DNA from: Rhizobium oryziradicis
Lineage (GTDB): Bacteria > Pseudomonadota > Alphaproteobacteria > Rhizobiales > Rhizobiaceae
Reading direction: 5' to 3'
Length of the DNA: 64,000 nt
NCBI RefSeq assembly: GCF_001939045.1
Contig: NZ_MKIM01000024.1
Coordinates: 82,933-146,932 of the forward strand
A program made the position numbers and the translations under genes. This document shows positions 1 to 8,743 of this stretch, one piece after another (position 1 is the first letter of the stretch; the number at the start of each line of letters is the position of its first letter). The notes beneath the pieces are model-generated. The model saw only the letters and a program-made list of their open reading frames with translations, was not told the DNA's origin and made no database searches.

Positions 1-45
1 AAACGCGACATGCTTTAGAGTTTGTCAGAGAAAAGTGGACTCTAG
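1..45. repeat. Rhizobial intergenic repeat fragment
   Basis: The stretch starts with AAACGCGACATGCTTTAGAG and continues into a segment that reappears in reverse complement at about 14520-14556 (TTCCACTTTTCCCTGACAAA). The first 20 bases recur at 34692-34711, and with one or two changes near 60338-60357. It is therefore a dispersed intergenic element; short mosaic palindromic elements of this type (RIME-like) are known from Rhizobiales. It lies just downstream of the first gene's stop codon. Confidence 0.6.
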
Positions 46-50
46 CAAGG

Positions 51-407
51 TTACGCCACCCCAGGCACATCACTGAGCGCGTACCACACCGGAATGCCGC
101 GCTCGGTGGCAATTTTCACGTCATTATCGGCCCCCTTGGAGGCTCCCGGCAAACGCAAAACCCCATCGCAAAGCTGCAACAGGCGATGAGCAACCGGGTG
201 GAAAATCTCCTCATAAAGATCATCGCCAATGGTCTGCCCGCCTGCCGCGTTCCACACCGGCAGCGCAACCCATTCGCCAATCATTGGCACATGCCCCGCC
301 TTGAACAAGGCGTAGGATGGCGCTTCCAGTGCTTTCAGGTTTGCCGCCATTTTCACTGGATCGTCATTGGTGCCGGAACGATAAGGCCCTGCAATCAAAA
401 TCAGCAT
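51..407 (-). CDS. DUF4406 / nucleoside 2-deoxyribosyltransferase-like protein
   Basis: A 118-residue protein that begins MLILIAGPYRSG, the N-terminal strand and glycine-rich turn typical of small nucleoside 2-deoxyribosyltransferase-fold proteins (DUF4406 group). A later stretch, LPGASKGADNDVKIA, resembles the helix that follows the substrate pocket in that fold. The ATG at 405-407 is chosen over an upstream in-frame ATG because an AAGGAG ribosome site precedes it at the right spacing and the upstream extension is cysteine-rich and unlike the family. The gene is divergent from the DeoR regulator at 521. The reaction is not known from sequence; hydrolysis or transfer at an N-glycosidic bond is only a fold-based guess. 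Confidence 0.7.
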   Translation of the reverse strand: MLILIAGPYRSGTNDDPVKMAANLKALEAPSYALFKAGHVPMIGEWVALPVWNAAGGQTIGDDLYEEIFHPVAHRLLQLCDGVLRLPGASKGADNDVKIATERGIPVWYALSDVPGVA

Positions 408-520
408 GTCTTTCTCCTTGAATATGCATGAACATGCGCAAATCTGCACGAAAATACTTGAGAGTCGAGTCATTTCCTTCTATCCATGCATTATCGTAAA
501 TTTTCAGGCAGTTTCGTGCA

Positions 521-1276
521 ATGCTCACCAGCCAACGCAAATCTCTGATCCTCGCCCGTTTGCAACGGGATGGCCGCGTGCTGGCCAAGGATATTGCCCT
601 TGAACTTGCGGTGTCAGAGGACACCATCCGGCGCGATATGCGCGATATGGCGGCGGCCGGATTGCTCAGCCGTGTGCATGGTGGTGCCCTGCCGGTTTCG
701 CCGGACTTGCCCGATTTTTCGACCCGCAAGAGCTTTGCGAACGCGGAAAAGCGCGCCTTGGCGGCATCGGCCGTGGCGCTTATTCAGCCACAGCAGATGA
801 TTTTTCTGGATGGCGGCACCACCAATGCGGAAATAGCCCGCCTGCTGCCACAAAACTTCGGCCTGACCGTTGTCACTCATAGCCCAACCATCGCCATTGA
901 GCTGGAAGGGCGCAGCGACATAGAGGTGATCGTGATTGGCGGGCGGCTTTATCGCCATTCCATGGTGGCGGTGGGCGCAATTGCCTCTGAAGCCATTTCC
1001 CGATTGCGGCCAGACCTGTTTTTTATGGGTGCCACCGCGCTGCACCTCCAGTTTGGTGCTACCACCGGCGATGCGGAAGAAGCCGCCATCAAACGGCTGA
1101 TTGCCTCGGTGAGTGCCGAAACCTGGCTTTGCCTGACCGAGAACAAACTCGACATGCTCTCGCCCTGCCAGATTGTGCCCTTGAGTGGGTTGTCGGGGGT
1201 GATTATGAGCGCCGAAATCAATGAGGAGCGCCGCAAGCCTTATGGAGCAACAGGTGTGAAGCTGATACCGTCATAG
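521..1276 (+). CDS. DeoR/GlpR-family transcriptional regulator
   Basis: A 251-residue regulator. The N-terminal DeoR helix-turn-helix is clear: LTSQRKSLILARLQRDGRV, then a recognition helix in SEDTIRRDMRDM and the wing HGGALP (residues about 1-57). The C-terminal part has the DeoR sensor signature FLDGGTTNAEIARLL, a sugar-phosphate pocket of the isomerase-like fold. Family members repress sugar or polyol genes and release DNA on binding a phosphorylated sugar. Its own divergent neighbour is the DUF4406 gene, with 113 bases between the starts. The large polyol operon at 5440 has no regulator next to it, so this protein is a possible but unproven candidate for it. Confidence 0.85.
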   Translation: MLTSQRKSLILARLQRDGRVLAKDIALELAVSEDTIRRDMRDMAAAGLLSRVHGGALPVSPDLPDFSTRKSFANAEKRALAASAVALIQPQQMIFLDGGTTNAEIARLLPQNFGLTVVTHSPTIAIELEGRSDIEVIVIGGRLYRHSMVAVGAIASEAISRLRPDLFFMGATALHLQFGATTGDAEEAAIKRLIASVSAETWLCLTENKLDMLSPCQIVPLSGLSGVIMSAEINEERRKPYGATGVKLIPS

Positions 1277-1330
1277 TCAATACAAGGGTTGCGAACGTCG
1301 TCTTAGACGCGTGATTGAGGACAGTGCGGG

Positions 1331-2152
1331 ATGGCAGAGATAGACGATAGCTCGAACCCCGATCAGGCCTCAAAAATTTTATCGCGATTGCGCAAGACCA
1401 AACTGCGTCATGCTGTCATTCTCAAATATTATCTGGCGCTTCCCGGCCACACAAAAATGGTGCAGGTTACTGAGGACGATAGCAGTGCGACACTGCTTTT
1501 ATTGGACGCCGACGCCAGCCCCTATGATCGGGAAACCTATCCTGACGCGCAAGCGATTGCTTTCATCGTCAGCGACCACCCCACCCTGACAGTGGCGTTG
1601 CGTCCTTTCATTCCAACCGATCAGATATTGATCTTCAAGCTCACCACGGAGCAAGATGCGCTGGTGATTGCACAGGATTTTACCCTCGACAGGGCAACAT
1701 CCTACCGCACATATTCCACTGAAAGCGCATTTCCTCTCGATCCCACTGTTAGCATCGAGCAAACTGCCAATCATCTGCCATTCGACCTTTTTGCCAAACA
1801 GGGGCATGATGCCAACTGGTTAACCGCAATGATCGAGCGCCAGCAGGCAATTGCCTTTGTCTATCGAGAAGGCGCAACAGCGTTATCGGCGTGTCTTGCC
1901 TTCCAGCTTGATGACGGCATTTGGGAAGTGGGCGGCGTCTATACGGACCCACACCAGCGCGGCAAAGGATTTGGCAAGCGGGTTGTTGCAACAGCGCTTG
2001 CCCACCTCTTTCAAAACCGCCTCATACCCCGCTATCAGGTTGTTGAAAGCAACCTTGCGTCTATACGTCTCGCAGAAAGCTTAGGCATGACCTGCTGCCA
2101 AACCCTCACGCACTATCGCGTAGAACCTTTCAGCCGAACAACACATCCGTGA
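1331..2152 (+). CDS. GNAT-family N-acetyltransferase
   Basis: A 273-residue protein whose C-terminal third is a GNAT domain. The acetyl-CoA binding motif is QRGKGFGKR (residues 209-217), preceded by the strand WEVGGVYTDP and followed by the helix VVATALAHLFQ; the end, NLASIRLAESLGM, is the usual last helix and strand. The N-terminal 150 residues are not recognisable and may be a separate substrate-recognition domain, as in two-domain GNAT proteins. A GAGGA site sits upstream of the ATG. The 3' end overlaps the convergent asparaginase gene by 23 bases. Substrate unknown. Confidence 0.8.
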   Translation: MAEIDDSSNPDQASKILSRLRKTKLRHAVILKYYLALPGHTKMVQVTEDDSSATLLLLDADASPYDRETYPDAQAIAFIVSDHPTLTVALRPFIPTDQILIFKLTTEQDALVIAQDFTLDRATSYRTYSTESAFPLDPTVSIEQTANHLPFDLFAKQGHDANWLTAMIERQQAIAFVYREGATALSACLAFQLDDGIWEVGGVYTDPHQRGKGFGKRVVATALAHLFQNRLIPRYQVVESNLASIRLAESLGMTCCQTLTHYRVEPFSRTTHP

Positions 2153-3137
2153 CCCGAACATCGCCCACATGGCGGCCGTTCCAGTTGTGCATGGGCTTGT
2201 TGGTCATGGCCATCAGGGCTGCGTGCTCGGAGCTGTCCCTGTCAAAATAGCGGGCCAAAAGCGCTGTAATCATGGCTTCGGCGGCGCGGGTGACTCCGTC
2301 TTCGGCTTTCACCGCAATCGACAGGCCTTGGTCGGGCAGGACCGCACAAAACACGCCTTCGGCTCCGGTTTTGGCAAAGATTTTGCCGGGTGCAATCTGC
2401 ATGATGGCGGTGCAGGCGCGTTTGGTGCCAGCCACAAAGAATGGCTCCGCCATACAGGCGTCTATCAGGCGCTTTGATGCTTTGGCGCGCAATGGCTCCA
2501 GCCCCTGCCCTGTGCCCATTTTGGCAAAGCCATGGGCGAGAGCTTTCAGCGGCACGGCATAGGTAGGAATGGAGCAGCCATCGGTGCCGCAGCTGTCGTG
2601 ATCCAGCACCGCACCCGTGAGGTTTTGCATGGTGGCGCGAATATCGCGCTGCAAAGGATGGTCGTATTCCACATAGCCTTTCAGCTCATAACCCATATGG
2701 GCGCAAGCGCAGATAAAGCCGGAATGTTTGCCGGAGCAATTGTTGTGCAGGGCGGTTGGTTTTTCCAGCGTGCGGACCTGATGGATCAGGGTTTTCTGAT
2801 CAAAAGACCAATGCGCGCCGCATTCCAGCACATCGTCATTGTGCCCCGCTTTGGCCAGCATGGAGGCTGCCGTCTCGACATGGGCGTCTTCGCCGGAGTG
2901 GGAGGAGCAAGCCAGCGCCAACTGTTGATCGCTCAAACCATAGGCATCCGCCGCACCGCTCTCAATCAACGGCAGCGCCTGCATGGCCTTGCAGGCCGAG
3001 CGCGGAAAGGTGGGCGCATCAACATCGCCTGCGGAAAACACCAGATTGCCATCGCCATCCACCACCACAGCGGCCCCGTGATGGCGGCTTTCCACACGGT
3101 TGCCACGGGTGACTTCAACGGTGACGGGATTGTTCAT
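2130..3137 (-). CDS. L-asparaginase, Rhizobium etli type (Asparaginase_II family)
   Basis: A 335-residue enzyme expected to hydrolyse L-asparagine to aspartate and ammonia in the cytoplasm. It belongs to the family unrelated to the bacterial type I/II enzymes, typified by R. etli ReAV/AnsA. Residues known in ReAV (Ser48, Ser80, Cys135, Lys138, Cys189) match here with an offset of one: Ser47 in PRSACKAM, Ser79 in CSSHSGE, Cys134 and Lys137 in NNCSGKHSG, and Cys188 in CGTDGCS. The unusual Cys-Lys-Cys metal site thus looks complete. The start at MNNPVTVEV is preferred over an upstream in-frame ATG because the upstream 43 residues look non-coding. It lies 70 bases beyond the GT41 stop codon on the same strand and may be cotranscribed with it. 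Confidence 0.9.
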   Translation of the reverse strand: MNNPVTVEVTRGNRVESRHHGAAVVVDGDGNLVFSAGDVDAPTFPRSACKAMQALPLIESGAADAYGLSDQQLALACSSHSGEDAHVETAASMLAKAGHNDDVLECGAHWSFDQKTLIHQVRTLEKPTALHNNCSGKHSGFICACAHMGYELKGYVEYDHPLQRDIRATMQNLTGAVLDHDSCGTDGCSIPTYAVPLKALAHGFAKMGTGQGLEPLRAKASKRLIDACMAEPFFVAGTKRACTAIMQIAPGKIFAKTGAEGVFCAVLPDQGLSIAVKAEDGVTRAAEAMITALLARYFDRDSSEHAALMAMTNKPMHNWNGRHVGDVRVTDVLFG

Positions 3138-3207
3138 AACGGGCCTCGGCAAAAACGAAGGGGAATGCCGCCTTGATAAACACCCCTGCGCCATTTGCCA
3201 ATCATCT

Positions 3208-5127
3208 TCACATAAATGGCACATCGCGCGGTGGCATGGCTGGAACATCCATATGGTCTGGCGCAAGCCCTGCCCGCTCCCGATCCGCCATCATCTCATA
3301 GGCCATTTCCAGATGGCGCATCAAGCGCTCGGTATCAAACAGCGGTGCCATTGAGCGATGATCCTTCAGCCGTTGTTTCACGGCTTGCAGACGTGCAGCA
3401 TCGTTGGCCAATTGCACAGCCAGCGCCACAAAGGCCTCGTCATCGTCCGCCACCAGATCACCAAGGCCGATGGCACCCAGCAGGCTTTCGGACACGCGCG
3501 CGGCAAAGCTCCCCCCCTTTTTGGTCACCACCGGCAGGCCAGCCCACAACATATCCGAGGTTGTGGTGTGACCATTGCAAGGAAAACTGTCGAGCGCCAG
3601 ATCGGCCAGCGGCAGACGGTTGACGTGCAAGGCGTAATCCTGCTTGTTGGCAAAATGCAGCCGCGCAGGATCGACACTCGCAGCCTGAATAGCTTTGCGC
3701 AAATTGTTTCTGGCAAAGGCGTCCCAGCACATGATCCACAGCAGGCTTTCCGGAGCGCCTGTCAAAATACGCGCCCAAAGCCTCACTGTCTCCGGTGTTA
3801 TTTTTTGCACACCGTTAAAGGAGGCAAAGACAAAGGCATTGTCCGGCAGGCCATTGTGCTGGCGCGTGGTTGGTATCGGTGCCGGGCGGCTGGAGGTGCT
3901 GTTGGGCTGATAGGTTTCTGGCAATCGGCAGAATTTTTCTGCGTAAAAGGGCGCGGATGTATCGGGCGTGACGATCGGATCTGAAATCACATAATCCAGA
4001 TCAACACCGCTCACGACCCCCGGAAAACCAAGCCAGGTGGCCTTCACTGGTGCTGCGGACAGATTAACAATCGCCAGCCGCGCCCCAAATGTGTGGCCTT
4101 TGAGATCAACCAGAATATCCACACCACGCCGGTCAATCTCGGCTGCGGCTTCAGTGTCGGAAAGATCGCGCACCGAGACAATCTCGCGTCGCAACTGTTC
4201 TGGCATATGGGCCTGCGCGGCTGCGGCCTTGGCATCGGTGTAGCAAAACAGCGTGATGTCAAACCGGGCGCGATCATGGGCCATGAGACCATCCAGCATC
4301 AGCATCATGGTGGCGTGGGCCGAAAAATCAGAGGAAAGGTAACCGATGTGCAGCCTCTCATCGCTCGCCCGGCAGCGACGGCGCAATCTTGGGCGGGCGG
4401 CAAAACTCTCAGCCAGCGACCGGCTTTGCAAATTGGGTTGAGCCTGCAAGGCCTCATCCTCGCACCAGAACACCCGGTTCAAAGCATCTTCGCGCTCCAG
4501 CACCGCGCGGTTGAAGGGGTTGCTGAGATCTTGCATCATCTGCTGATGGCGGGAAATGGTGGCAAAATCAGCCCGGACATGGGCAGAAGCCAGCCGCACA
4601 ACCTCTATCACCACATCGTCTCGCAGCGTATGGCTGATCTCGCCCAACAAGCTATCCAGAGCTTCCAACGCACCATGCATCTGCAACAGGTTTGCGGCAA
4701 AAAACATCGCCGGACCGCTGTGTCGGTCCATAAACGGCACCAGACTGCAGGCCGCCTCGCGCGCCGGTGCATCCCATGGCTCCACCACCACATGCGCCAT
4801 GCTGAGCACAAATTCTGCGTCAGAGCGATTGGCAAGGGCGGCCTTAAGACCCATGCGGCGCAAAGGCTCAACCGCGTTGGCTTGTTGAAGCAGGGTTGCG
4901 GCCAGCTTTAAAAAGACCCCGGCCTGTTCGGAATTGCCGGCAGCGGCGGCCTCAAAAGCAAGCGCTGCCCCCACGCGATCACCGCGTTTTGCCAGGATAT
5001 TCCCAACCAAGGCCTGCGCCATGGCGTGTTCGGCACGGTTTTTGGCTGGCACCGCCCGCGCCTTGCTCAGTGCATCATCCAGATCACCCGCCTGATAGGC
5101 CCGCACCGCCGCCTGCACTTTGCTCAC
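3208..5127 (-). CDS. GT41 (SPINDLY/OGT-like) glycosyltransferase with N-terminal helical repeats
   Basis: About 639 residues. The N-terminal third is alanine- and leucine-rich helical repeats of TPR type, starting VSKVQAAVRAYQAGDLDDAL. The C-terminal half has the O-GlcNAc-transferase layout: GYLSSDFSAHA, the Rossmann stretch DILVDLKGHTFGARL, ATWLGFPG, DYVISDPIVTP, FASFNGVQKITPE, and the UDP-site region LDSFPCNGHTTTSDMLWAGLPVVT. Bacterial members transfer hexose or GlcNAc to proteins or glycans; the substrate cannot be told from sequence. A GTG at 5125-5127 is chosen as start because the repeat region begins there; another GTG at 5230-5232 would add 35 residues of unconvincing sequence. Confidence 0.8.
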   Translation of the reverse strand: MSKVQAAVRAYQAGDLDDALSKARAVPAKNRAEHAMAQALVGNILAKRGDRVGAALAFEAAAAGNSEQAGVFLKLAATLLQQANAVEPLRRMGLKAALANRSDAEFVLSMAHVVVEPWDAPAREAACSLVPFMDRHSGPAMFFAANLLQMHGALEALDSLLGEISHTLRDDVVIEVVRLASAHVRADFATISRHQQMMQDLSNPFNRAVLEREDALNRVFWCEDEALQAQPNLQSRSLAESFAARPRLRRRCRASDERLHIGYLSSDFSAHATMMLMLDGLMAHDRARFDITLFCYTDAKAAAAQAHMPEQLRREIVSVRDLSDTEAAAEIDRRGVDILVDLKGHTFGARLAIVNLSAAPVKATWLGFPGVVSGVDLDYVISDPIVTPDTSAPFYAEKFCRLPETYQPNSTSSRPAPIPTTRQHNGLPDNAFVFASFNGVQKITPETVRLWARILTGAPESLLWIMCWDAFARNNLRKAIQAASVDPARLHFANKQDYALHVNRLPLADLALDSFPCNGHTTTSDMLWAGLPVVTKKGGSFAARVSESLLGAIGLGDLVADDDEAFVALAVQLANDAARLQAVKQRLKDHRSMAPLFDTERLMRHLEMAYEMMADRERAGLAPDHMDVPAMPPRDVPFM

Positions 5128-5439
5128 ACTTTTCCCGCCTTTTGCCCAGCCTGCGCCTCTCCAAAGGGATGTAAAGCACCGGCGTTGCTTGAAACTGGAT
5201 GCGGCAACGGGACTGCCGTCATGGTTTTCCACCTAAATTCAAGGTTATTTACCAAGGCCTTGAACAGATCTTCGGCGCTGCAGCAGCGAATTGCGATTGA
5301 CATTTCCGCTCAATAAGTGAGTATTTGCCCACTAGCGAAGCGATTGCTCATTTTGAGCAAAGCCAATGCTCAGTATCAGCGCGATGAGGATCGTGCGGCA
5401 TAGGTTGATTGAATTGCCTTTTTCTTCTGGGAGGAAGAT
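5128..5439. other. Intergenic region upstream of the polyol operon
   Basis: About 310 bases between the divergent GT41 gene and the polyol operon. It contains the perfect palindrome listed separately at 5344-5360 and a TGGGAGGAAG ribosome site just before the ATG at 5440. Part of the left end may be coding if the earlier GTG of the GT41 gene is used. No other gene is visible. Confidence 0.6.
5344..5360. promoter_or_regulatory. Candidate operator for the polyol operon
   Basis: A perfect 7-base inverted repeat, TTGCTCA-TTT-TGAGCAA, lies about 80 bases before the start of the binding-protein gene. A further half-site TGCTCA occurs at 5367-5372, and a related TTGCCCA lies about 20 bases upstream. 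The arrangement fits a repressor or activator site for the operon. Which regulator binds is not visible; sugar-phosphate-responsive DeoR or SorC families are possibilities. Confidence 0.45.
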
Positions 5440-6759
5440 ATGACATTGAAGACTATTCTGCTGGGCGCATGTTCAGTTTTGGCCATCGCGGGCGTGGCGA
5501 GAGCCGAAACGCTCACCATTGCGACGGTAAACAACGGCGACATGATCCGCATGCAAAAGCTGACGGATGATTTCACCAAGAAAAACCCCGGCATTGATGT
5601 GAAGTGGGTGACGCTGGAAGAAAATGTTCTGCGCCAGAAGGTGACCACCGATGTTGCCACCAAGGGCGGCCAGTATGACGTGATGACCATCGGCATTTAT
5701 GAAGCCCCGATCTGGGGCAAGCAGGGCTGGCTGGCCCCGCTGGACAAATTGTCCGCCGACAAGGCCTATGATGTTGATGATCTTCTGCCACCAATCCGCT
5801 CGGGCCTGACGGTCAATGGCAAGCTTTATGCCGCGCCTTTCTACGGCGAAAGCTCGATGGTGATGTATCGCAAGGATCTGTTTGAAAAAGCAGGCCTGAA
5901 AATGCCTGATGCCCCAACGTGGGATTTCATCAAGCAGGCTGCTGACAAGATCACTGACAAATCCAAGGAAGTCTACGGCATCTGCTTGCGCGGCAAGGCC
6001 GGCTGGGGCGAGAACATGGCTTTCCTGACCGCCATGTCCAATTCGTTTGGCGCGCGCTGGTTTGATGAAAACTGGAAGCCACAGTTTGATCAGCCAGAGT
6101 GGAAAAAGACCCTTCAGTTCTACGTCGATATGATGAAGAAAGACGGCCCTCCAGGCGCGTCCTCCAACGGCTTTAATGAAAACCTTGCGCTGTTCCAGAC
6201 TGGCAAATGCGGCATGTGGATTGATGCCACGGTGGCAGCATCCTTTGTCACCAACCCGAAGGAATCCAAGGTTGCCGATCAGGTCGGCTTTGCTTTGGCT
6301 CCCGACAATGGTCTTGGCAAGCGCGGCAACTGGCTGTGGTCGTGGAACCTCGCCATTCCGGCTGGCTCGAAGAAGGTGGAAGCGGCTGAAAAGTTCATCG
6401 CCTGGGCAACCAGCAAGGACTATCTGAAGTTGGTGGCCGAGAAAGACGGCTGGGCCAATGTTCCTCCGGGCACACGCACCTCGCTCTATGCCAATGCTGA
6501 TTACCAGAAGGCTGCACCCTTTGCCAAAATGACGCTGGACAGCATCAACTCGGCAGACCCCAAGCACCCCACTGTCAAGCCCGTGCCTTACGAGGGTGTG
6601 CAATATGTGGCTATCCCGGAATTCCAGGGCATCGGCACCGCCGTTGGTCAGCAATTCTCGGCAGCTTTGGCCGGTCAGAGCACCGTGGATCAGGCTTTGA
6701 AAAATGCACAAAGCTTGACCGAGCGTGAGATGAAAAAGGCGGGTTATCCGAAGAAGTAA
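5440..6759 (+). CDS. smoE: Polyol (sorbitol/mannitol) ABC transporter, substrate-binding protein
   Basis: A 439-residue periplasmic protein with a signal peptide (MTLKTILLGACSVLAIAGVA, cleavage after ARA). The body is a cluster-B type-1 sugar-binding protein: LTIATVNNGDMIRMQKL, a hinge strand GQYDVMTIGIYEAP, and the aromatic-rich GKAGWGENM segment. It captures hexitols and hands them to the two permeases downstream. Assignment to sorbitol/mannitol rests on the dehydrogenases encoded in the same operon. Length is normal for the family. A strong inverted repeat follows the stop codon (6779-6963), which would let the binding protein be made in excess over the membrane parts. Confidence 0.9.
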   Translation: MTLKTILLGACSVLAIAGVARAETLTIATVNNGDMIRMQKLTDDFTKKNPGIDVKWVTLEENVLRQKVTTDVATKGGQYDVMTIGIYEAPIWGKQGWLAPLDKLSADKAYDVDDLLPPIRSGLTVNGKLYAAPFYGESSMVMYRKDLFEKAGLKMPDAPTWDFIKQAADKITDKSKEVYGICLRGKAGWGENMAFLTAMSNSFGARWFDENWKPQFDQPEWKKTLQFYVDMMKKDGPPGASSNGFNENLALFQTGKCGMWIDATVAASFVTNPKESKVADQVGFALAPDNGLGKRGNWLWSWNLAIPAGSKKVEAAEKFIAWATSKDYLKLVAEKDGWANVPPGTRTSLYANADYQKAAPFAKMTLDSINSADPKHPTVKPVPYEGVQYVAIPEFQGIGTAVGQQFSAALAGQSTVDQALKNAQSLTEREMKKAGYPKK

Positions 6760-6778
6760 GGTTTGAGGTCGGGGTTTT

Positions 6779-6963
6779 ACCCCCCTCTGCCCTGCCGGGC
6801 ATCTCCCCCTTAAAGCGGGGGAGATTGGATAGGCTTGCCTTTGCAATCTCCCCCGAACCCTCGCTGTTTCCGACATCCCGGAAATAGATAGGAAGTGACC
6901 GGCAAACCACGAGTCGATCTCCCCCGCTTTAAGGGGGAGATGTCCGGCAGGACAGAGGGGGGT
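6779..6963. repeat. Long inverted repeat inside the polyol operon
   Basis: Two arms of about 48 bases (6779-6826 and 6916-6963) are reverse complements with only three or so mismatches; each arm itself carries a smaller palindrome of the form CTCCCCC-TTAAAG-GGGGGAG. The element fills most of the 263 bases between the binding protein and the first permease. Palindromic units with this CTGCCGGACATCTCC-like core are familiar from rhizobial intergenic regions. In an mRNA the arms would form a very stable structure. Confidence 0.85.
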
Positions 6964-7022
6964 GAACCACCCGCTCGACCCAAACCATCACAACTCCAAC
7001 ACGCATAAGAGGCGCGGCAGAC

Positions 7023-7895
7023 ATGGCGACGACCCATACCCATTCCTCGGCGAGACTGATGATGGCCCCTTCGGTTATCCTGCTGTTTGCATGGATGATT
7101 GTGCCGCTGGCTATGACCATCTATTTCTCAACTCTGAACTATAATCTGCTGATGCCCGGCACCCATGACTTCGTCGGCCTGCTGAATTATCAATATTTTC
7201 TCACCGATCCGGCCTTTTTCGCAGCCCTCACCAATACGCTGTTGCTGGTCGGCGGCGTGCTGGCCATTTCCATCATCGGCGGCATTGCGCTGGCACTTTT
7301 GCTGGATCAGCCGATGTTTGGTCAGGGCATTGTCCGTATTCTGGTGATTTCGCCCTTCTTCATCATGCCAACGGTTGCGGCCTTGGTGTGGAAAAACATG
7401 CTGATGAACCCGGTGAACGGGTTGTTTGCCTTTGCTTTCCGGGCCGTTGGGCTGGAGCCGCTGGATTGGCTTTCCACCATTCCGCTGCTGTCGATTATCA
7501 TCATTGTCGCATGGCAATGGCTGCCGTTTGCAACGCTGATTCTGCTCACCGCCCTGCAATCGCTCGACGAGGAGCAAAAAGAAGCCGCAGAGATGGATGG
7601 CGCAGGCGCAATCTCGAAATTCATCTACATCACCCTGCCCCACATGTCGCGGGCGATTACCGTGGTGGTGCTGATCGAGACCATCTTCCTTCTGTCCGTC
7701 TTTGCCGAAATTCTCGTGACCACCAATGGCGGCCCCGGCACCGACAGCACCAACCTGACCTATCTGATCTACAATCAGGCCCTGCTGCAATTTGACATTG
7801 GTGGCGCATCCGCTGGCGGCATTGTCGCCGTGGTTCTGGCCAATATCGTTGCCCTTTTCCTGATCCGCCTCATCGGCAAGAACCTGGAGAGCTGA
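7023..7895 (+). CDS. smoF: Polyol ABC transporter permease 1
   Basis: A 290-residue inner-membrane protein with six hydrophobic segments, the first being MMAPSVILLFAWMIVPLAMT. The cytoplasmic EAA loop that docks on the ATPase reads KEAAEMDGAGAISKFIYITL, with the conserved EAA, DGA and LP elements. It pairs with the next gene to form the channel. The following permease starts three bases after its stop codon, so the two are translated together. Confidence 0.9.
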   Translation: MATTHTHSSARLMMAPSVILLFAWMIVPLAMTIYFSTLNYNLLMPGTHDFVGLLNYQYFLTDPAFFAALTNTLLLVGGVLAISIIGGIALALLLDQPMFGQGIVRILVISPFFIMPTVAALVWKNMLMNPVNGLFAFAFRAVGLEPLDWLSTIPLLSIIIIVAWQWLPFATLILLTALQSLDEEQKEAAEMDGAGAISKFIYITLPHMSRAITVVVLIETIFLLSVFAEILVTTNGGPGTDSTNLTYLIYNQALLQFDIGGASAGGIVAVVLANIVALFLIRLIGKNLES

Positions 7896-7898
7896 TCA

Positions 7899-8729
7899 AT
7901 GGCACGCGCAATCTCAACCAAACGCAAGCTGACATTCACCGTCATCGCGTGGGCCATTGGCCTGCTGATGTTCTTTCCGATCCTGTGGACCTTCCTCACC
8001 AGTTTCAAAAGCGAAGGCGATGCCATTGCCTCGCCGCCGGTGTTTTTGTTCTTCCATTGGACCACCGAAAACTATGTCGAGGTGCAGGGTCGCTCGGACT
8101 ATTTCGCCCATTTCATGAACTCGGTGATCATCTCCTTTGGCTCCACGCTTCTGGGCCTCATCATTGCCATTCCATCGGCCTGGGCCATGGCGTTTTCGCC
8201 CACCAAGCGCACCAAGGATGTGCTGATGTGGATGCTCTCCACCAAGATGATGCCACCGGTGGGCGCTCTGATCCCGATCTATCTGTTGTTTCGCGACGGT
8301 GGATTGCTCGATAGCCGCATCGGTCTGGTGGGCGTGCTGACCATGATCAACCTGCCGATCATCATCTGGATGCTCTACACCTATTTCAAGGAAATTCCGG
8401 GCGAAATTCTGGAAGCCGCCCGCATGGATGGCGCATCCTTGATCAAGGAAATCATCTATGTGCTGACACCCATGGCGGTGCCGGGCATTGCCTCGACCAT
8501 GCTGCTCAACATCATCCTGTCATGGAACGAGGCGTTCTGGACCCTTAACCTCACCACGTCCGTTGCGGCACCGCTCACCACCTTCATCGCCTCATATTCC
8601 AGCCCCGAAGGCCTGTTTTACGCCAAGCTCTCGGCTGCCTCCACCATGGCGATTGCCCCAATCGTCGTGCTCGGATGGTTCAGCCAGAAACAGCTGGTGC
8701 GCGGCCTCACCTTCGGCGCTGTGAAATAA
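7899..8729 (+). CDS. smoG: Polyol ABC transporter permease 2
   Basis: A 276-residue membrane protein of the MalG type. The first membrane segment is [20 protein letters not shown], and the EAA loop is [20 protein letters not shown]. It is the second half of the channel. Its start lies three bases after smoF and its stop is 14 bases before the ATPase start. Confidence 0.9.
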   Translation: MARAISTKRKLTFTVIAWAIGLLMFFPILWTFLTSFKSEGDAIASPPVFLFFHWTTENYVEVQGRSDYFAHFMNSVIISFGSTLLGLIIAIPSAWAMAFSPTKRTKDVLMWMLSTKMMPPVGALIPIYLLFRDGGLLDSRIGLVGVLTMINLPIIIWMLYTYFKEIPGEILEAARMDGASLIKEIIYVLTPMAVPGIASTMLLNIILSWNEAFWTLNLTTSVAAPLTTFIASYSSPEGLFYAKLSAASTMAIAPIVVLGWFSQKQLVRGLTFGAVK

Positions 8730-8743
8730 TAAGGAAAACCACA

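Noticed and set aside
5473-6876. A 467-codon minus-strand ORF opposite the polyol binding protein
   Set aside because: Antisense shadow of a clear gene in GC-rich DNA; composition rich in Arg, His and Gln as expected for a shadow frame.
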